DNA from: a bacterium UBP4_UBA6127
GTDB taxonomy: Bacteria; UBP4; UBA4092
DNA length: 64,000 nt
Assembly: GCA_002428325.1 (NCBI GenBank)
Contig: DIVR01000045.1
Location: 101,877 to 165,876, forward strand
Direction of reading: 5' to 3'
Of this stretch, positions 16,521-26,173 are shown piece after piece. Within the stretch, counting starts at the first letter, position 1; every line of letters starts with the position of its first letter. A model generated the notes under the pieces. The model saw only the letters and a program-made list of their open reading frames with translations. It searched no databases and was not told the DNA's origin. The translations under genes and the position numbers were made by a program.

Positions 16521-18077
16521 TCAGATAATTCGATGATACCCATCAAGGTCCTGGGTCCAGACAGGGACACCACAGTACCTTTCCCCTTCAGGGCAATAGG
16601 GTTTGATGCCGGCAGCAGCTCTCTGGTTACATGGGGGCCGAAGGTATCTGCCAATCAGGGGATTGATTTCAGAAATCTGTTGGGCTTCTTCCAAAGTAGC
16701 CTTCCAGATTTCTTCCTGGGCATTGAAACAAAGCCTCATGATATGTTTATGCCGAAGATTCAGAAGGTCCGCCGATTCAGTGAATCGGATGGAAAGGGCA
16801 TTGGGCAGCAAATAATGGGCGAATTCGTCAGAAACACCCCTGGATTTCAAGGCAGCCACCGCCTCCCAGGACATCTCCATGGTCTCTTGATAGAATTGGA
16901 GGGCCAACCCATTCTGTTTGACCAGCTCAGGAATTATATAATCAGGTTCTTCAGTGATATGAGCTGCCAAAACCGGCCGGGAAGCAGGCGTCATCCGGTG
17001 CCGCTGGTCCTGAGAATCGGCAGTATGGCTGATTTTCTTCCGAAAAGTGTAACTGGCATGAAACAGGCAACGGGTGATTTTTCCATGGGTGGTCAGGTTC
17101 ATCGTCTCCCCCAGCAGGGGATTAATTCCGGGGTCCAGCGCCAGGGCTATGGCCTCTTCATTTGACAAGAAATCCCTGGTGACTCCCAGGACTTCCCTGA
17201 CCGACTGGGCCAGGATTTCTTCCTGCCGGGTCTTCCAATCTATCAACAGGGAGTATTTTCCGCCTAATGACTGGTCAAATTCATCCAGGAATTCTTTGCG
17301 GACCGGAGCTGAATGTAATTCCGGATGAGACTGGAAAAATCCATATTCAGGGGTATCTTCCAGGGGAATCGGCTCTTCCAGGATAGTCTGATACTGAGGA
17401 TCCACCCGAAGCAACTCATCTACCATCTTTTGAACCACCAGGGTCTGTTCCAGAGGAGTGTCCATCATCTGGCAGAGTCGGTAATACCGCATCAGGGTAA
17501 TCCCGCTGACTGTATGGTAAAGGTAAGCAAAGGTGGCCACCGGCAACACATACCGGGCCACTTCCTGAGCCCTCTTGATGCAGGCTTTCTTATATTTTTC
17601 AGGCTGGTTTCGGCGTTGAGGAAACCGCCGGTAATAATATTCTTCCGCTACCGGGGTCAAGAGTTCCACCAGCCGATGGTAGGCCTCCATTTGGCGGTTG
17701 GCGGTCAGGACATATAATTCCAGGGCCTCTCCTTCCAGGGGAGGGATGGCATAATTTCCCGGTTTAACTTCCACATATCGTTGGCTTACCTGCTCCGAAT
17801 TGTAAAAAGGATGGCTGTGGAGAAAACTCCAGATGAACTGCCGGGAGATATTGGCAAGGGTAAACTGAAATTGGGCATGCTGGAAATTGGTATGATGCCC
17901 GGCTGCATAAATAGATTTCCCCAGTTTCTGGTATTCCCCGGTAATATCTTCTTCCCGAATAACCCCTCTGCCGGAATAACAGGTCCGGGCTGCGGCTAAC
18001 GCATTTTTAAAGGGTTCACGGAAACTATTGACCAGAATCACACTGGGTTCTGGGGACATAAAAGGCTTTAAGTTCAT
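16521..18077 (-). CDS. two-domain ThyX-like FAD-dependent thymidylate synthase homologue
   Basis: 518 residues, twice the length of a normal ThyX subunit, reading as two fused ThyX-like domains. The N-terminal half (about 1-250) has HHTNFQHAQFQF and SEQVSQRYVEV, which match the ThyX substrate and SxRY blocks, but the RHR motif is degenerate (LHSHPF). The C-terminal half (about 290-518) has the signature QDQRHRMTPASRP. ThyX makes dTMP from dUMP with methylenetetrahydrofolate and FAD. Long duplicated forms exist in many uncultured phyla, and it is not certain that they make dTMP. It is followed within 31 bases upstream by the DinB-like gene on the same strand. No other thyX/thyA is in the window. 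Confidence 0.8.
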   Translation of the reverse strand: MNLKPFMSPEPSVILVNSFREPFKNALAAARTCYSGRGVIREEDITGEYQKLGKSIYAAGHHTNFQHAQFQFTLANISRQFIWSFLHSHPFYNSEQVSQRYVEVKPGNYAIPPLEGEALELYVLTANRQMEAYHRLVELLTPVAEEYYYRRFPQRRNQPEKYKKACIKRAQEVARYVLPVATFAYLYHTVSGITLMRYYRLCQMMDTPLEQTLVVQKMVDELLRVDPQYQTILEEPIPLEDTPEYGFFQSHPELHSAPVRKEFLDEFDQSLGGKYSLLIDWKTRQEEILAQSVREVLGVTRDFLSNEEAIALALDPGINPLLGETMNLTTHGKITRCLFHASYTFRKKISHTADSQDQRHRMTPASRPVLAAHITEEPDYIIPELVKQNGLALQFYQETMEMSWEAVAALKSRGVSDEFAHYLLPNALSIRFTESADLLNLRHKHIMRLCFNAQEEIWKATLEEAQQISEINPLIGRYLRPPCNQRAAAGIKPYCPEGERYCGVPVWTQDLDGYHRII

Positions 18078-18107
18078 TCGTTCCTGTTTCTCTTTTTTAT
18101 CGTTCTT

Positions 18108-18596
18108 TTATTGGGCGGCAGGTTTGGACATATGCAAGGTCTGAGTATTGACGGTCAGCCCCAGCAGTTTTAAATACATAAATAATTCCACCCGGTGGGA
18201 ATTCTGGTGGTCGGCAATCACTTGCAAAAGGCGGGCCAAACTTCCTTTGGCACCCCAGGGGGTCTCGGCCGGTTGGGTCTCATAGTCCTCATCTGAGATT
18301 AATTCCAACAGTTCCAGAGACTTTTGGAGATGGGATTGGAATATTTCCATGGCTTTTCCACCTTCTATCTCCGGCAGTTCAGCATGGGGAATCCTATCTT
18401 CAGGTTTGGGCCATTGATTTTTGATCAGGGCCTGGTAAACAGCGGAACTGGTAGAACAATGGTTTAATAACTGGCCTAAACTCCAGCCCCCATCCACCGG
18501 TTTCCAACTTAATTTATCCTTGGGAGCCATCTCCATTAAAGCTTCCATGGGGTCAGAGATACCTTTGAGATATTCAATAAATTCTTTTCGTTTCAT
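18108..18596 (-). CDS. DinB-like four-helix-bundle protein
   Basis: 162 residues. DGGWSLGQLLNHC near residue 40 and IADHQNSHRVEL near 135 carry the three histidines expected to bind a divalent metal in the DinB/DfsB superfamily, which in Firmicutes includes bacillithiol-S-transferases. The presence of bacillithiol genes in the same window makes a thiol-transferase role worth testing, but the substrate cannot be read. It lies just upstream of the ThyX-like gene on the same strand (30-base gap) and may be cotranscribed. Confidence 0.8.
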   Translation of the reverse strand: MKRKEFIEYLKGISDPMEALMEMAPKDKLSWKPVDGGWSLGQLLNHCSTSSAVYQALIKNQWPKPEDRIPHAELPEIEGGKAMEIFQSHLQKSLELLELISDEDYETQPAETPWGAKGSLARLLQVIADHQNSHRVELFMYLKLLGLTVNTQTLHMSKPAAQ

Positions 18597-18820
18597 GGCA
18601 CAACCTCCCGGAAAAGTATTATCAAGTCTATAGAATACAATAACCCAATCTTAATGTGAATCAATCCTTCAATGCAAACCGGATATCCCCTCTCAAAATT
18701 CAACCTTGACTCAAGAGGGTTATATCCATAATATGTATTGAACTTTTAGGGTTTATTGAGCGGGTTGTTAATTTTTGAATGAAATCCTGACAACAGGGTC
18801 GTATTACCTATTTCTATTTA

Positions 18821-21800
18821 ATGATGAAGAAATCTAAGAATTCTATAATATCATCTTCTGAATCGCCCCTCCGAGATTCAGAGATTTCTGCTCAGAGGCG
18901 GAAGTCGTCCTCTCAAGCAAGGAAACTTGCCGGGAATTATAAACAACTCTCCCATAAAACCGTTCTACCTGAACTATCCAGGGAATTCATTCATACCCTT
19001 CATAAAGAATATCCCTGTGAATATTATGGGCTTTACCTGTCCACCCAGATACCCGACTTGTATCAGGTATTCAATTATAGATTTTCTGAAGGGGGACCGG
19101 AAGTCAGAGAATACCGTTCCATGGAAACCCGGTTGTTACCCTATCTGAAAATCCTTGAAGACAAAGGGTTTTATGATTGCCCTGAACTGGGGAAAGTCCC
19201 TGATAATAAAAAAGATTGGCGATATCCCCTGGAGGGGATCCTCTTTCTGGAAGAAATTGATGCCTATATCTCGGTTCCTTTGTACGGAGACAAACAGACT
19301 CTGGGACTGCTAATAGCCGGCAATCCTTATCATAAACGGTCCACTGAAATTGTCCTTAAAACCTTGATGCCAAGAACTGAGGCTTTTTCCCGAAAACTAA
19401 AAACATTACCCCTGGAAAATCCCTCCCAGTTCCGGACCCAATCCGACGGGTTGGCAAAAATCAGCGAAGTCTTGATTCAAAATAATAACGCTAACGAGGC
19501 CCTTAAGGATGTGGCCGGAATTGTCAAAGAACTCTTCAAATGCGATGTTAGCATTTTCTTTGAATACCTCTCTCAGGAAGAGAAATACATAATCAACCAT
19601 TCCCAGGGACTGCCGGAAGAAGCCAGCCGTTTCTTATTGTCTCTGGATTTAAAAGCCTCTGATTTTCGGCTGGCTCAAGTTATGCTGCAAAGTCCGGGAC
19701 CGGTCATTGTCGAAAATATCCCCCGGAGCAATCTGCTTCCGAATGATATTATTCAGCTGTTTGGACTGAAATCAGGAATCGATATTCCCTTTAAAGTGGG
19801 AGATGTTTTTCTGGGTTCCTTAAGCCTCATCCACACCCGGGACTTCCACCATTTCTCAGATGAACAGGTTAAACTGGCCGAAGAAATCATTACTCTGGTA
19901 ACCGTTGCCTTTGAAAATGCCCGGTTATTCCGAGAACGGGAAAGCCAGGCTCGAATTTCTAAAACCCTGGTAAAAATTTCCCAGGCCCTTACTGAAACCC
20001 TGGAAACGGATGAAGTATTCAAGAGAATCACTCAGCTTACCCGGAAAACCTTGGAGGCTGATTATTGTATCCTGCTGGCTTGGGAGCCTGATTCCGAGTT
20101 GTTTGTTCCCCGATATATGGAAGGTGTTCCCAGCCCATTGGAATTAATGGCACAATCCGAACGTTTTTTTAGAAATCCCAAAGACCTTTACCGAGAATTA
20201 GTCAAAAACCCATCAGGAGTCTCCTGGAAGAAAAATCAGGATACTTCTCCCTATTTTCCGGATACCTGGTCCCAGTTGGCGGATATTAATGATATTCATA
20301 TCTACCCTTTATACAGTAAAGACAAATTGTTAGGAGCATTACACCTGGGGAGTAACACCGATTCAAAACCCCATACTAAGGAATGGCATTCCCTGCTGTC
20401 AGGGATTGGGCAATATGCCTCCATTGCTTTAGAAAACAGCCAGTTGCATAAATCCACCCGGGAGAATACCCGTGACTTGGAAATCCTCCTCGATGTTGCC
20501 AAAGCCCTGGCCGCTCTCAGCGACCCGGACCTGATTATGCAGGAAATTTATGAACAAATCAGGCGGATTGTGCATTGTGATTGTTTCTATATCGGCCGAA
20601 TCGATACGGATCCCTGGAGTCTCCATATCCAGTATCTGATTGATGAAGGCATCCATTATCCCCAGAGAATTAAAAACCTTTCTCAGGATTCTTTCCTAAT
20701 CAAAATGGTCCAGGCAAAAAAACCATTACTCCTTAATAGAGAAAGGGAAGACACCCCCCTATATTTACCTGATGGGACTTCTTCCCAGGGGATGACCCTG
20801 GGTAATACACAGCGAAAATCAGCCAGTTTGATTTTTATCCCTTTATTTTTGGGGGATAGAACCATCGGAGTTCTTTCGGTCCAATCCTATAAACCCCATG
20901 TATATCAACAGAAGCATCTGGATTTGATTTCTTCCATCGCTTCCCAGTTAACGGTAGCCTTGGAAAATGCTGTCAATCTGCAAAACCAGAAGAAATCGGT
21001 TGCCCGATTGGAAAATATCGCGAAACTGACTACAACAACCAGCGCTGCCCTGGATATTACCACCCGAATGGAACGCATTTTATCAACCGTTAAAGAAGTA
21101 TTTGAGGTGGATTGTTGCATAATCCGCGAAATACACGGGAATGAACTGATTCTCTCCGGGTGCCTGGGATATCCGGCCGAGAACCTTTCCAATGCTCTCC
21201 CCATCAACAAAGGTATCCCTAGACAGATTTTGGAATCAAGGATGCCAGTGGCCCTTTGTGATATCAACAATCCAGTTAAATTAGAAGAAACAGACAGCCC
21301 TATTTCATCCACGTTGACTATGAAGGCTCAATCCTTTCTGGGAGTCCCCATCTTTAGAGACAATCAGATTAGAGGAATCCTGGCTATCTATACCTGGAAT
21401 ACCATTCGTAATTTCAGTGAAATTGAAATTCAACATCTACAGATAATTGCCAATTTTTCCGCGGTAGCCTTTGAAAATGCCCGATTATTTGATGAGAAAC
21501 TGCGGTTCACTCAACGAATGCAGGCCCTGGCAGCCATTGGAGATATGGCGTTAGCCCACCCGAATAAGGAAGAAATGTCCTCCTTATTATTAAAGAAACT
21601 GGTTGAACTGCTACATGCCGATGCCGGGACCCTTTTCCTCTTGGATGATACGGGCCAATACCTTGAAGTAAATGCCTGGTATGGTTATTCATCAGCCATC
21701 CATAAATTGAAATTGAAACAAGGTGAAGGAGTCGCTGGGAAAGTCTTTAATACCCATACACCTCTCGTTATTGAAAATGTCACCCAATACCCTGAATTTG

Positions 21801-23935
21801 TCGCATTCCCGGGGGAAGATTCGAGTAAAGTAATATCCACCATCGGGATTCCCATCTGGTGTTCAAAAGGGACTATCGGAGTCATCCATTTAGATTCATT
21901 CCAGGAACGGCATTTTACCGATTGGGAAATATCCCTGCTGGAAATGCTGGGAACCAGGGTGGGCATGATTCTCGAGAATCAACGGCTTTACAAGGAGGCC
22001 CAGGATAGAGCTCAATCCCTCCTATTGTTACAGGAAGCTCTGGCCCAAGATATGAACAAGCTGAATCTGGATGAGTTGTATGAAGCCATCCCCAAGGTAG
22101 CCTCAGGATTAGTAGGATCAGACTATGCGTTACTGAGATTTTTCAGAAACACTGATAATAAAATGATGGTCAATACGGCCTGGGGTTCCGATAAAGGTAT
22201 TAATCGATTAAAAGAAACTCCGGTTGAATATTCAATGGAGTGTTATCATTCCCCAACTAATGACAAATCTTCAACAATCTTGGTCAAGGACCTGTTGGAT
22301 GATAAAAAGATGGACCCGGCCTTATGTGAGGAATTAGATATCCAGAAGGCGTTGATTGTTCCTATCACTCATGATCATCAATGGAAGGGGGCCCTTAGTG
22401 TCTTTCGAAAAAACCCTTCCTTTACCCGATTGGATATCAACACCCTGGAACTTTTTGCCCGGCAAGCAGCCCTGAATATCCAAACAGCAATCCTTTTTGC
22501 CACCAGCCAGGAAGCCCAGGAAAATTATCGTAATCTGTTTGAAAATTCCAATGATTCGGTATTTGTTATTGACCAGAATCGAGTTTTCACATACGCCAAT
22601 CCTGCTATGCTGCAAATGACCGGATATGGTATGAAAGAACTAAAATCAACCAATCTGGAAAGTCTTTTAGACCTTAACAAAGAGGAGTTTAAAGACATAC
22701 ATTCCTCCCACTTACTGGATGTTCTACTCACCCAGTCCCCTTGTGAATTTTCCCTTCGCAGGAAAGACAGAGAGAAAATTCATATTGAGATAAATTCCAG
22801 ACTAATCCATAAGGATGAGAAGGTTTACGGAATCCAGTGCATTGTCCGTGACATTACCGAACGAAAACGCAAAGAACAACAGATTCTCCGGATATTGGAC
22901 TTTACCCGATCCTTCCAACTAACGACCCCCTTGGAACAAACCATGGAGGAATGCATCGAGGGAATAGAACATATTGTTTTCCCCAAACCTTATTCCTTTA
23001 TCTGGATTGCATTAATGGAACCAGAATCATCAAGTCTTAAAATTTCCCACCAGAAAATTGCGCCTTGGTATGTGATGGATGATTACAGCCAACAGGCAGG
23101 CCTGAGTATCCTTCAGGAGACAGCCCAGTCTGGGAAATCACAACTGACAGTAGGGACCTATCATCCTCAAAAACCCAATATCCTGGCTACAACCGTTGGT
23201 GTTCCCTTAAAAACCAACGATAAGATTCACGGGGTTGTCCTGATTGCTTTGACCGATGCGGCACATAACCATATTTATGATGAGAGCGACCTCCAGGTGG
23301 TGGAGTTAATGTGCAATCAACTGGTCTGGGTACTGGAAAAACAGCGATTATATGAGGATTTGCAATATCAGTATATTCAAACAATCCAAGCCCTGGCAAA
23401 AGCCGTGGATTTAAAAGATTCAGATACCATGGACCACTCCAACAAGGCATCCATACTGGCCGGAAAACTAGCACGGCTTTTAAAACTCTCACCCCAGGAG
23501 ATTGAAAAAATTGAGACGGCTGCCTTATTGCATGATATCGGGAAAATCGGCATTCCTGATGAAATATTAAGAAAGAAAGGGGCTTTGACTGACAGTGAGT
23601 ATTCTTTGGTTAAACTCCATCCAATTTTGGGAGCGGAATTATTGATTGCCCTGCCCCAGATGAATGAAGTAGCAGAAATGGTTCTCCATCATCAGGAAAA
23701 ATACGATGGAACCGGTTATCCTGACGGATTAAAAGGTGAATCAATCCCACTAGGCAGCCGAATCCTGGCCATAGTAGATGCCTGGCACGCCATGGTCTCA
23801 GACCGGTATTATCGGAAAGCCATGAGTTTTAAAGAAGCAGTAAAAGAGATGGAAAAACATTCAGGGCAGTATTTTGATCCCGAATTGCTCAGTTCATTTC
23901 TAGATATATTGAGAGAAGAAGAAAGTAAGGAATAG
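18821..23935 (+). CDS. multi-GAF, PAS and HD-GYP signalling protein
   Basis: 1704 residues without membrane segments. An N-terminal GAF-like region (about 45-190) is followed by six clear GAF domains (about 205-370, 385-545, 553-715, 722-890, 895-1060, 1065-1230), a PAS domain (about 1233-1350) and one more GAF (about 1355-1510). Each GAF ends in an ENARLF- or ENQRLY-type helix. The C-terminal HD-GYP domain (about 1520-1700) has HDIGKIG, HHQEKYDGTGYPDG and VDAWHAM, so it is a predicted cyclic-di-GMP phosphodiesterase. This is an unusually long cytoplasmic sensor stack. It is preceded by a 224-base gap and convergent with the next gene. The start (ATGATG) has no strong ribosome binding site. 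Confidence 0.9.
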   Translation: MMKKSKNSIISSSESPLRDSEISAQRRKSSSQARKLAGNYKQLSHKTVLPELSREFIHTLHKEYPCEYYGLYLSTQIPDLYQVFNYRFSEGGPEVREYRSMETRLLPYLKILEDKGFYDCPELGKVPDNKKDWRYPLEGILFLEEIDAYISVPLYGDKQTLGLLIAGNPYHKRSTEIVLKTLMPRTEAFSRKLKTLPLENPSQFRTQSDGLAKISEVLIQNNNANEALKDVAGIVKELFKCDVSIFFEYLSQEEKYIINHSQGLPEEASRFLLSLDLKASDFRLAQVMLQSPGPVIVENIPRSNLLPNDIIQLFGLKSGIDIPFKVGDVFLGSLSLIHTRDFHHFSDEQVKLAEEIITLVTVAFENARLFRERESQARISKTLVKISQALTETLETDEVFKRITQLTRKTLEADYCILLAWEPDSELFVPRYMEGVPSPLELMAQSERFFRNPKDLYRELVKNPSGVSWKKNQDTSPYFPDTWSQLADINDIHIYPLYSKDKLLGALHLGSNTDSKPHTKEWHSLLSGIGQYASIALENSQLHKSTRENTRDLEILLDVAKALAALSDPDLIMQEIYEQIRRIVHCDCFYIGRIDTDPWSLHIQYLIDEGIHYPQRIKNLSQDSFLIKMVQAKKPLLLNREREDTPLYLPDGTSSQGMTLGNTQRKSASLIFIPLFLGDRTIGVLSVQSYKPHVYQQKHLDLISSIASQLTVALENAVNLQNQKKSVARLENIAKLTTTTSAALDITTRMERILSTVKEVFEVDCCIIREIHGNELILSGCLGYPAENLSNALPINKGIPRQILESRMPVALCDINNPVKLEETDSPISSTLTMKAQSFLGVPIFRDNQIRGILAIYTWNTIRNFSEIEIQHLQIIANFSAVAFENARLFDEKLRFTQRMQALAAIGDMALAHPNKEEMSSLLLKKLVELLHADAGTLFLLDDTGQYLEVNAWYGYSSAIHKLKLKQGEGVAGKVFNTHTPLVIENVTQYPEFVAFPGEDSSKVISTIGIPIWCSKGTIGVIHLDSFQERHFTDWEISLLEMLGTRVGMILENQRLYKEAQDRAQSLLLLQEALAQDMNKLNLDELYEAIPKVASGLVGSDYALLRFFRNTDNKMMVNTAWGSDKGINRLKETPVEYSMECYHSPTNDKSSTILVKDLLDDKKMDPALCEELDIQKALIVPITHDHQWKGALSVFRKNPSFTRLDINTLELFARQAALNIQTAILFATSQEAQENYRNLFENSNDSVFVIDQNRVFTYANPAMLQMTGYGMKELKSTNLESLLDLNKEEFKDIHSSHLLDVLLTQSPCEFSLRRKDREKIHIEINSRLIHKDEKVYGIQCIVRDITERKRKEQQILRILDFTRSFQLTTPLEQTMEECIEGIEHIVFPKPYSFIWIALMEPESSSLKISHQKIAPWYVMDDYSQQAGLSILQETAQSGKSQLTVGTYHPQKPNILATTVGVPLKTNDKIHGVVLIALTDAAHNHIYDESDLQVVELMCNQLVWVLEKQRLYEDLQYQYIQTIQALAKAVDLKDSDTMDHSNKASILAGKLARLLKLSPQEIEKIETAALLHDIGKIGIPDEILRKKGALTDSEYSLVKLHPILGAELLIALPQMNEVAEMVLHHQEKYDGTGYPDGLKGESIPLGSRILAIVDAWHAMVSDRYYRKAMSFKEAVKEMEKHSGQYFDPELLSSFLDILREEESKE

Positions 23936-23955
23936 ACCTGGCTGATTAAGGGGTT

Positions 23956-24939
23956 TTACCGGTTGGATTCCCCTGTAAACATACTGGTAGTTTCATAAAT
24001 TCCATCCCCATCCTTATCCCAGTAAATCGCCACAGTCCCGTCATTGCCTTCCAGAATCAACTTCCCAGTCGTTGGAATAGACATACCCTTCAAACCTGAA
24101 ATCATTAATTGCTGACTGAGGTTATAAGTACAATCTCCTTTTTTATCCATATAAAGGACTATTCCGCCTTCCTTAGTTTTCAGGAAGACTCTTTTATCAT
24201 CTGTAAGAACCACGCTGGTGACGTTATTTACAGGAAAAGAATACCGCCTTTCAAAAAGCCCATCATCATCATCGTCGGCTAAAGCGATCACTGTCCCATC
24301 AACCCGAATAAAAAGATGCCCGGCGGCATTATAAGCAAACCATTTCAAATCTGCCGGAATAACAGTTTCAGCAACTTCGTAAGACCCATCCTTATCCTTA
24401 TCGTAAATGGACATCAGTTTGCCCCCATCAAATTTAAGGAGAAGGCGATAATTACCCACCGGACTGATACCTGTCACCCCGGCAGCAGCCAGATTATGGA
24501 ACTGGTCATATGTTCCATTTCCGTCGGAATCGGTAAACACAGTAACACATCCGTCTTTTTGACGAATAATCACCCGCCCGTTATCGGTCATCTGGATAGA
24601 AGACACATTCATGGGAACCAATGTATTTTTAACATCATAATGCCCATCATTATCTGAATCGACATAAACCGAAGCATCCCCACCCTGTAAAATGATCCTT
24701 CCGGCAGAGGGTGTGATGACCCGGGAAATCCCTGAGGGAGCCAACACTTCAATCACATCATAAGTACCATCGTTATCTTTATCCGTATAAACAGTAACTT
24801 TCCCGGAATTTTCCCGGGTCACAATCCGGCCTTCCGGGGTGAAAGACATTTCGCCACAAGCCGTTGATGCCAAGGCTGTCCAAAACACTGGAATGAAGAT
24901 ACTGAGCAATATTTTATTCATAAATTCAATCTTTTTCAT
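23956..24939 (-). CDS. exported seven-repeat protein with calcium-loop motifs
   Basis: 327 residues with a signal peptide (about 1-29, cleavage near STACG). The rest is seven repeats of about 43 residues, each ending in an acidic loop: DKDNDGTYD, DSDNDGHYD, DSDGNGTYD, DKDKDGSYE, DDDDDGLFE, DKKGDCTYN, DKDGDGIYE. These resemble EF-hand/dockerin-like calcium loops, and seven units suggest a beta-propeller of FG-GAP or integrin-like type. The sixth loop is degenerate. Location is periplasmic or extracellular. AGGGGAT precedes the start. Function unknown; structural or adhesion role possible. Confidence 0.75.
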   Translation of the reverse strand: MKKIEFMNKILLSIFIPVFWTALASTACGEMSFTPEGRIVTRENSGKVTVYTDKDNDGTYDVIEVLAPSGISRVITPSAGRIILQGGDASVYVDSDNDGHYDVKNTLVPMNVSSIQMTDNGRVIIRQKDGCVTVFTDSDGNGTYDQFHNLAAAGVTGISPVGNYRLLLKFDGGKLMSIYDKDKDGSYEVAETVIPADLKWFAYNAAGHLFIRVDGTVIALADDDDDGLFERRYSFPVNNVTSVVLTDDKRVFLKTKEGGIVLYMDKKGDCTYNLSQQLMISGLKGMSIPTTGKLILEGNDGTVAIYWDKDGDGIYETTSMFTGESNR

Positions 24940-25156
24940 AATAATCCCCTAAAAGGATTCGGTTCTACCTGGCTTCATTATACACTTTATATTTACTTCC
25001 GGCAGCCTGGATTTGTTGACAAATGAAATTTAAACCCAAACAAAAGCATATAGGGATATATAAAGATAAAAACACCCCTGAGTTTAAATCGAATCAAAAC
25101 CAGAAATAATGACCTCATTTCAAGTAAGCCTTTTGGAAATCTTCATGGTATGATTT

Positions 25157-26173
25157 ATGGTTATGGCAAACCTCTTAAAAAATAAAACCCTCAAATACAC
25201 CCTTCTGGGTATCGGGGTCCTCCTGGTATCCATCCTTATCATTATTTTACTCTGGTGGTTCGGCTACACCCCTCCGGTCAATTTTGAGAAATTGGCATTG
25301 GAGACACCGGTGGTCCAAGCCCAGATTCCAAGTGGAACCAATTCCCCTTTACGAGGGGTTTTGATTGGAATCACTGAAGAAAAGATGCTCTCCTCCATGG
25401 GTTCCGGATTAAAGAGGAAAGTGGCCCAGATAGGCCTTCGACTGGCTTTCCCGGTAATGACCCATGCCTATGTTTTTGAATTTCCGGGTGAAGAAACCCC
25501 TGTTTATCTATATGCCATTGATTTTGGCCGGGGTATCAAACTGGTCCGGTTTGGCCAGGATAAAATCAACTCTCGGCTTTTTGGGAATGAATCTCCTGAG
25601 GAAACCCAGGTTCAGGGATATACCCTGATGCAGAGAAAAGAGCAGCTGACAGTCAAAGGGTTTAAGGATATTAATGCCGGGGCTTGGATTGGTTCCGGGC
25701 TTTTACTTTGTTCAGACCCTGCCTATTTAAGAAAAGTCTTGGAACAGTACCCTGAAGCAGCCGAAGCCGGTTCCTCCAAGCCTGCTTCTGATGCGATCCA
25801 AATCCATATCGACAATCAGACTGGATACATGGAAAAACTGATTCGGTATTATGAACAAAAGTTCGCTTTTGAACTCTTTGCATCAATTGACCAGGTTTCT
25901 GCGGTGGATATCAATTTAGCCCCGGTAAATGGGGACACTCTTAAGGGTGATTTCGCATTCAAGACCCAAAACCCCCTCCAGGAAGATGATCCCATGGTCA
26001 GTGATGTGGATTTCTTTTATGGCGTCCTTCGCCGGACCTTGCGGCCTCAAGGCATTGAAATGTCCGGGGAGACAGTAAAAGATGCTGAAGCTGTTAAGCT
26101 TCAGGTAGAGTTGACTGGCTTTCGCACTGCTTTATCTCAGATAGAAAAACTCACCGCCGAGGATAATCAATAA
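25157..26173 (+). CDS. membrane-anchored exported protein of unknown function (DUF3352-like)
   Basis: 338 residues with one N-terminal transmembrane helix (about 13-35) and a predicted periplasmic body. No catalytic motif seen. Its C-terminal part (FKTQNPLQ through VELTGF) aligns with that of the next gene, so the two are tandem paralogues; the overall pattern resembles DUF3352-type proteins. The stop and the next start overlap (TAATG), which implies coupled translation. The ribosome binding site is weak, and Met3 (ATGGCAAAC) could be the start instead. Confidence 0.65.
   Translation: MVMANLLKNKTLKYTLLGIGVLLVSILIIILLWWFGYTPPVNFEKLALETPVVQAQIPSGTNSPLRGVLIGITEEKMLSSMGSGLKRKVAQIGLRLAFPVMTHAYVFEFPGEETPVYLYAIDFGRGIKLVRFGQDKINSRLFGNESPEETQVQGYTLMQRKEQLTVKGFKDINAGAWIGSGLLLCSDPAYLRKVLEQYPEAAEAGSSKPASDAIQIHIDNQTGYMEKLIRYYEQKFAFELFASIDQVSAVDINLAPVNGDTLKGDFAFKTQNPLQEDDPMVSDVDFFYGVLRRTLRPQGIEMSGETVKDAEAVKLQVELTGFRTALSQIEKLTAEDNQ

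Noticed and set aside
16374..17165. 263-codon plus-strand open frame antisense to the ThyX-like gene
   Set aside because: Its composition is that of an antisense shadow, there is no ribosome binding site, and the opposite strand has a clear conserved protein.
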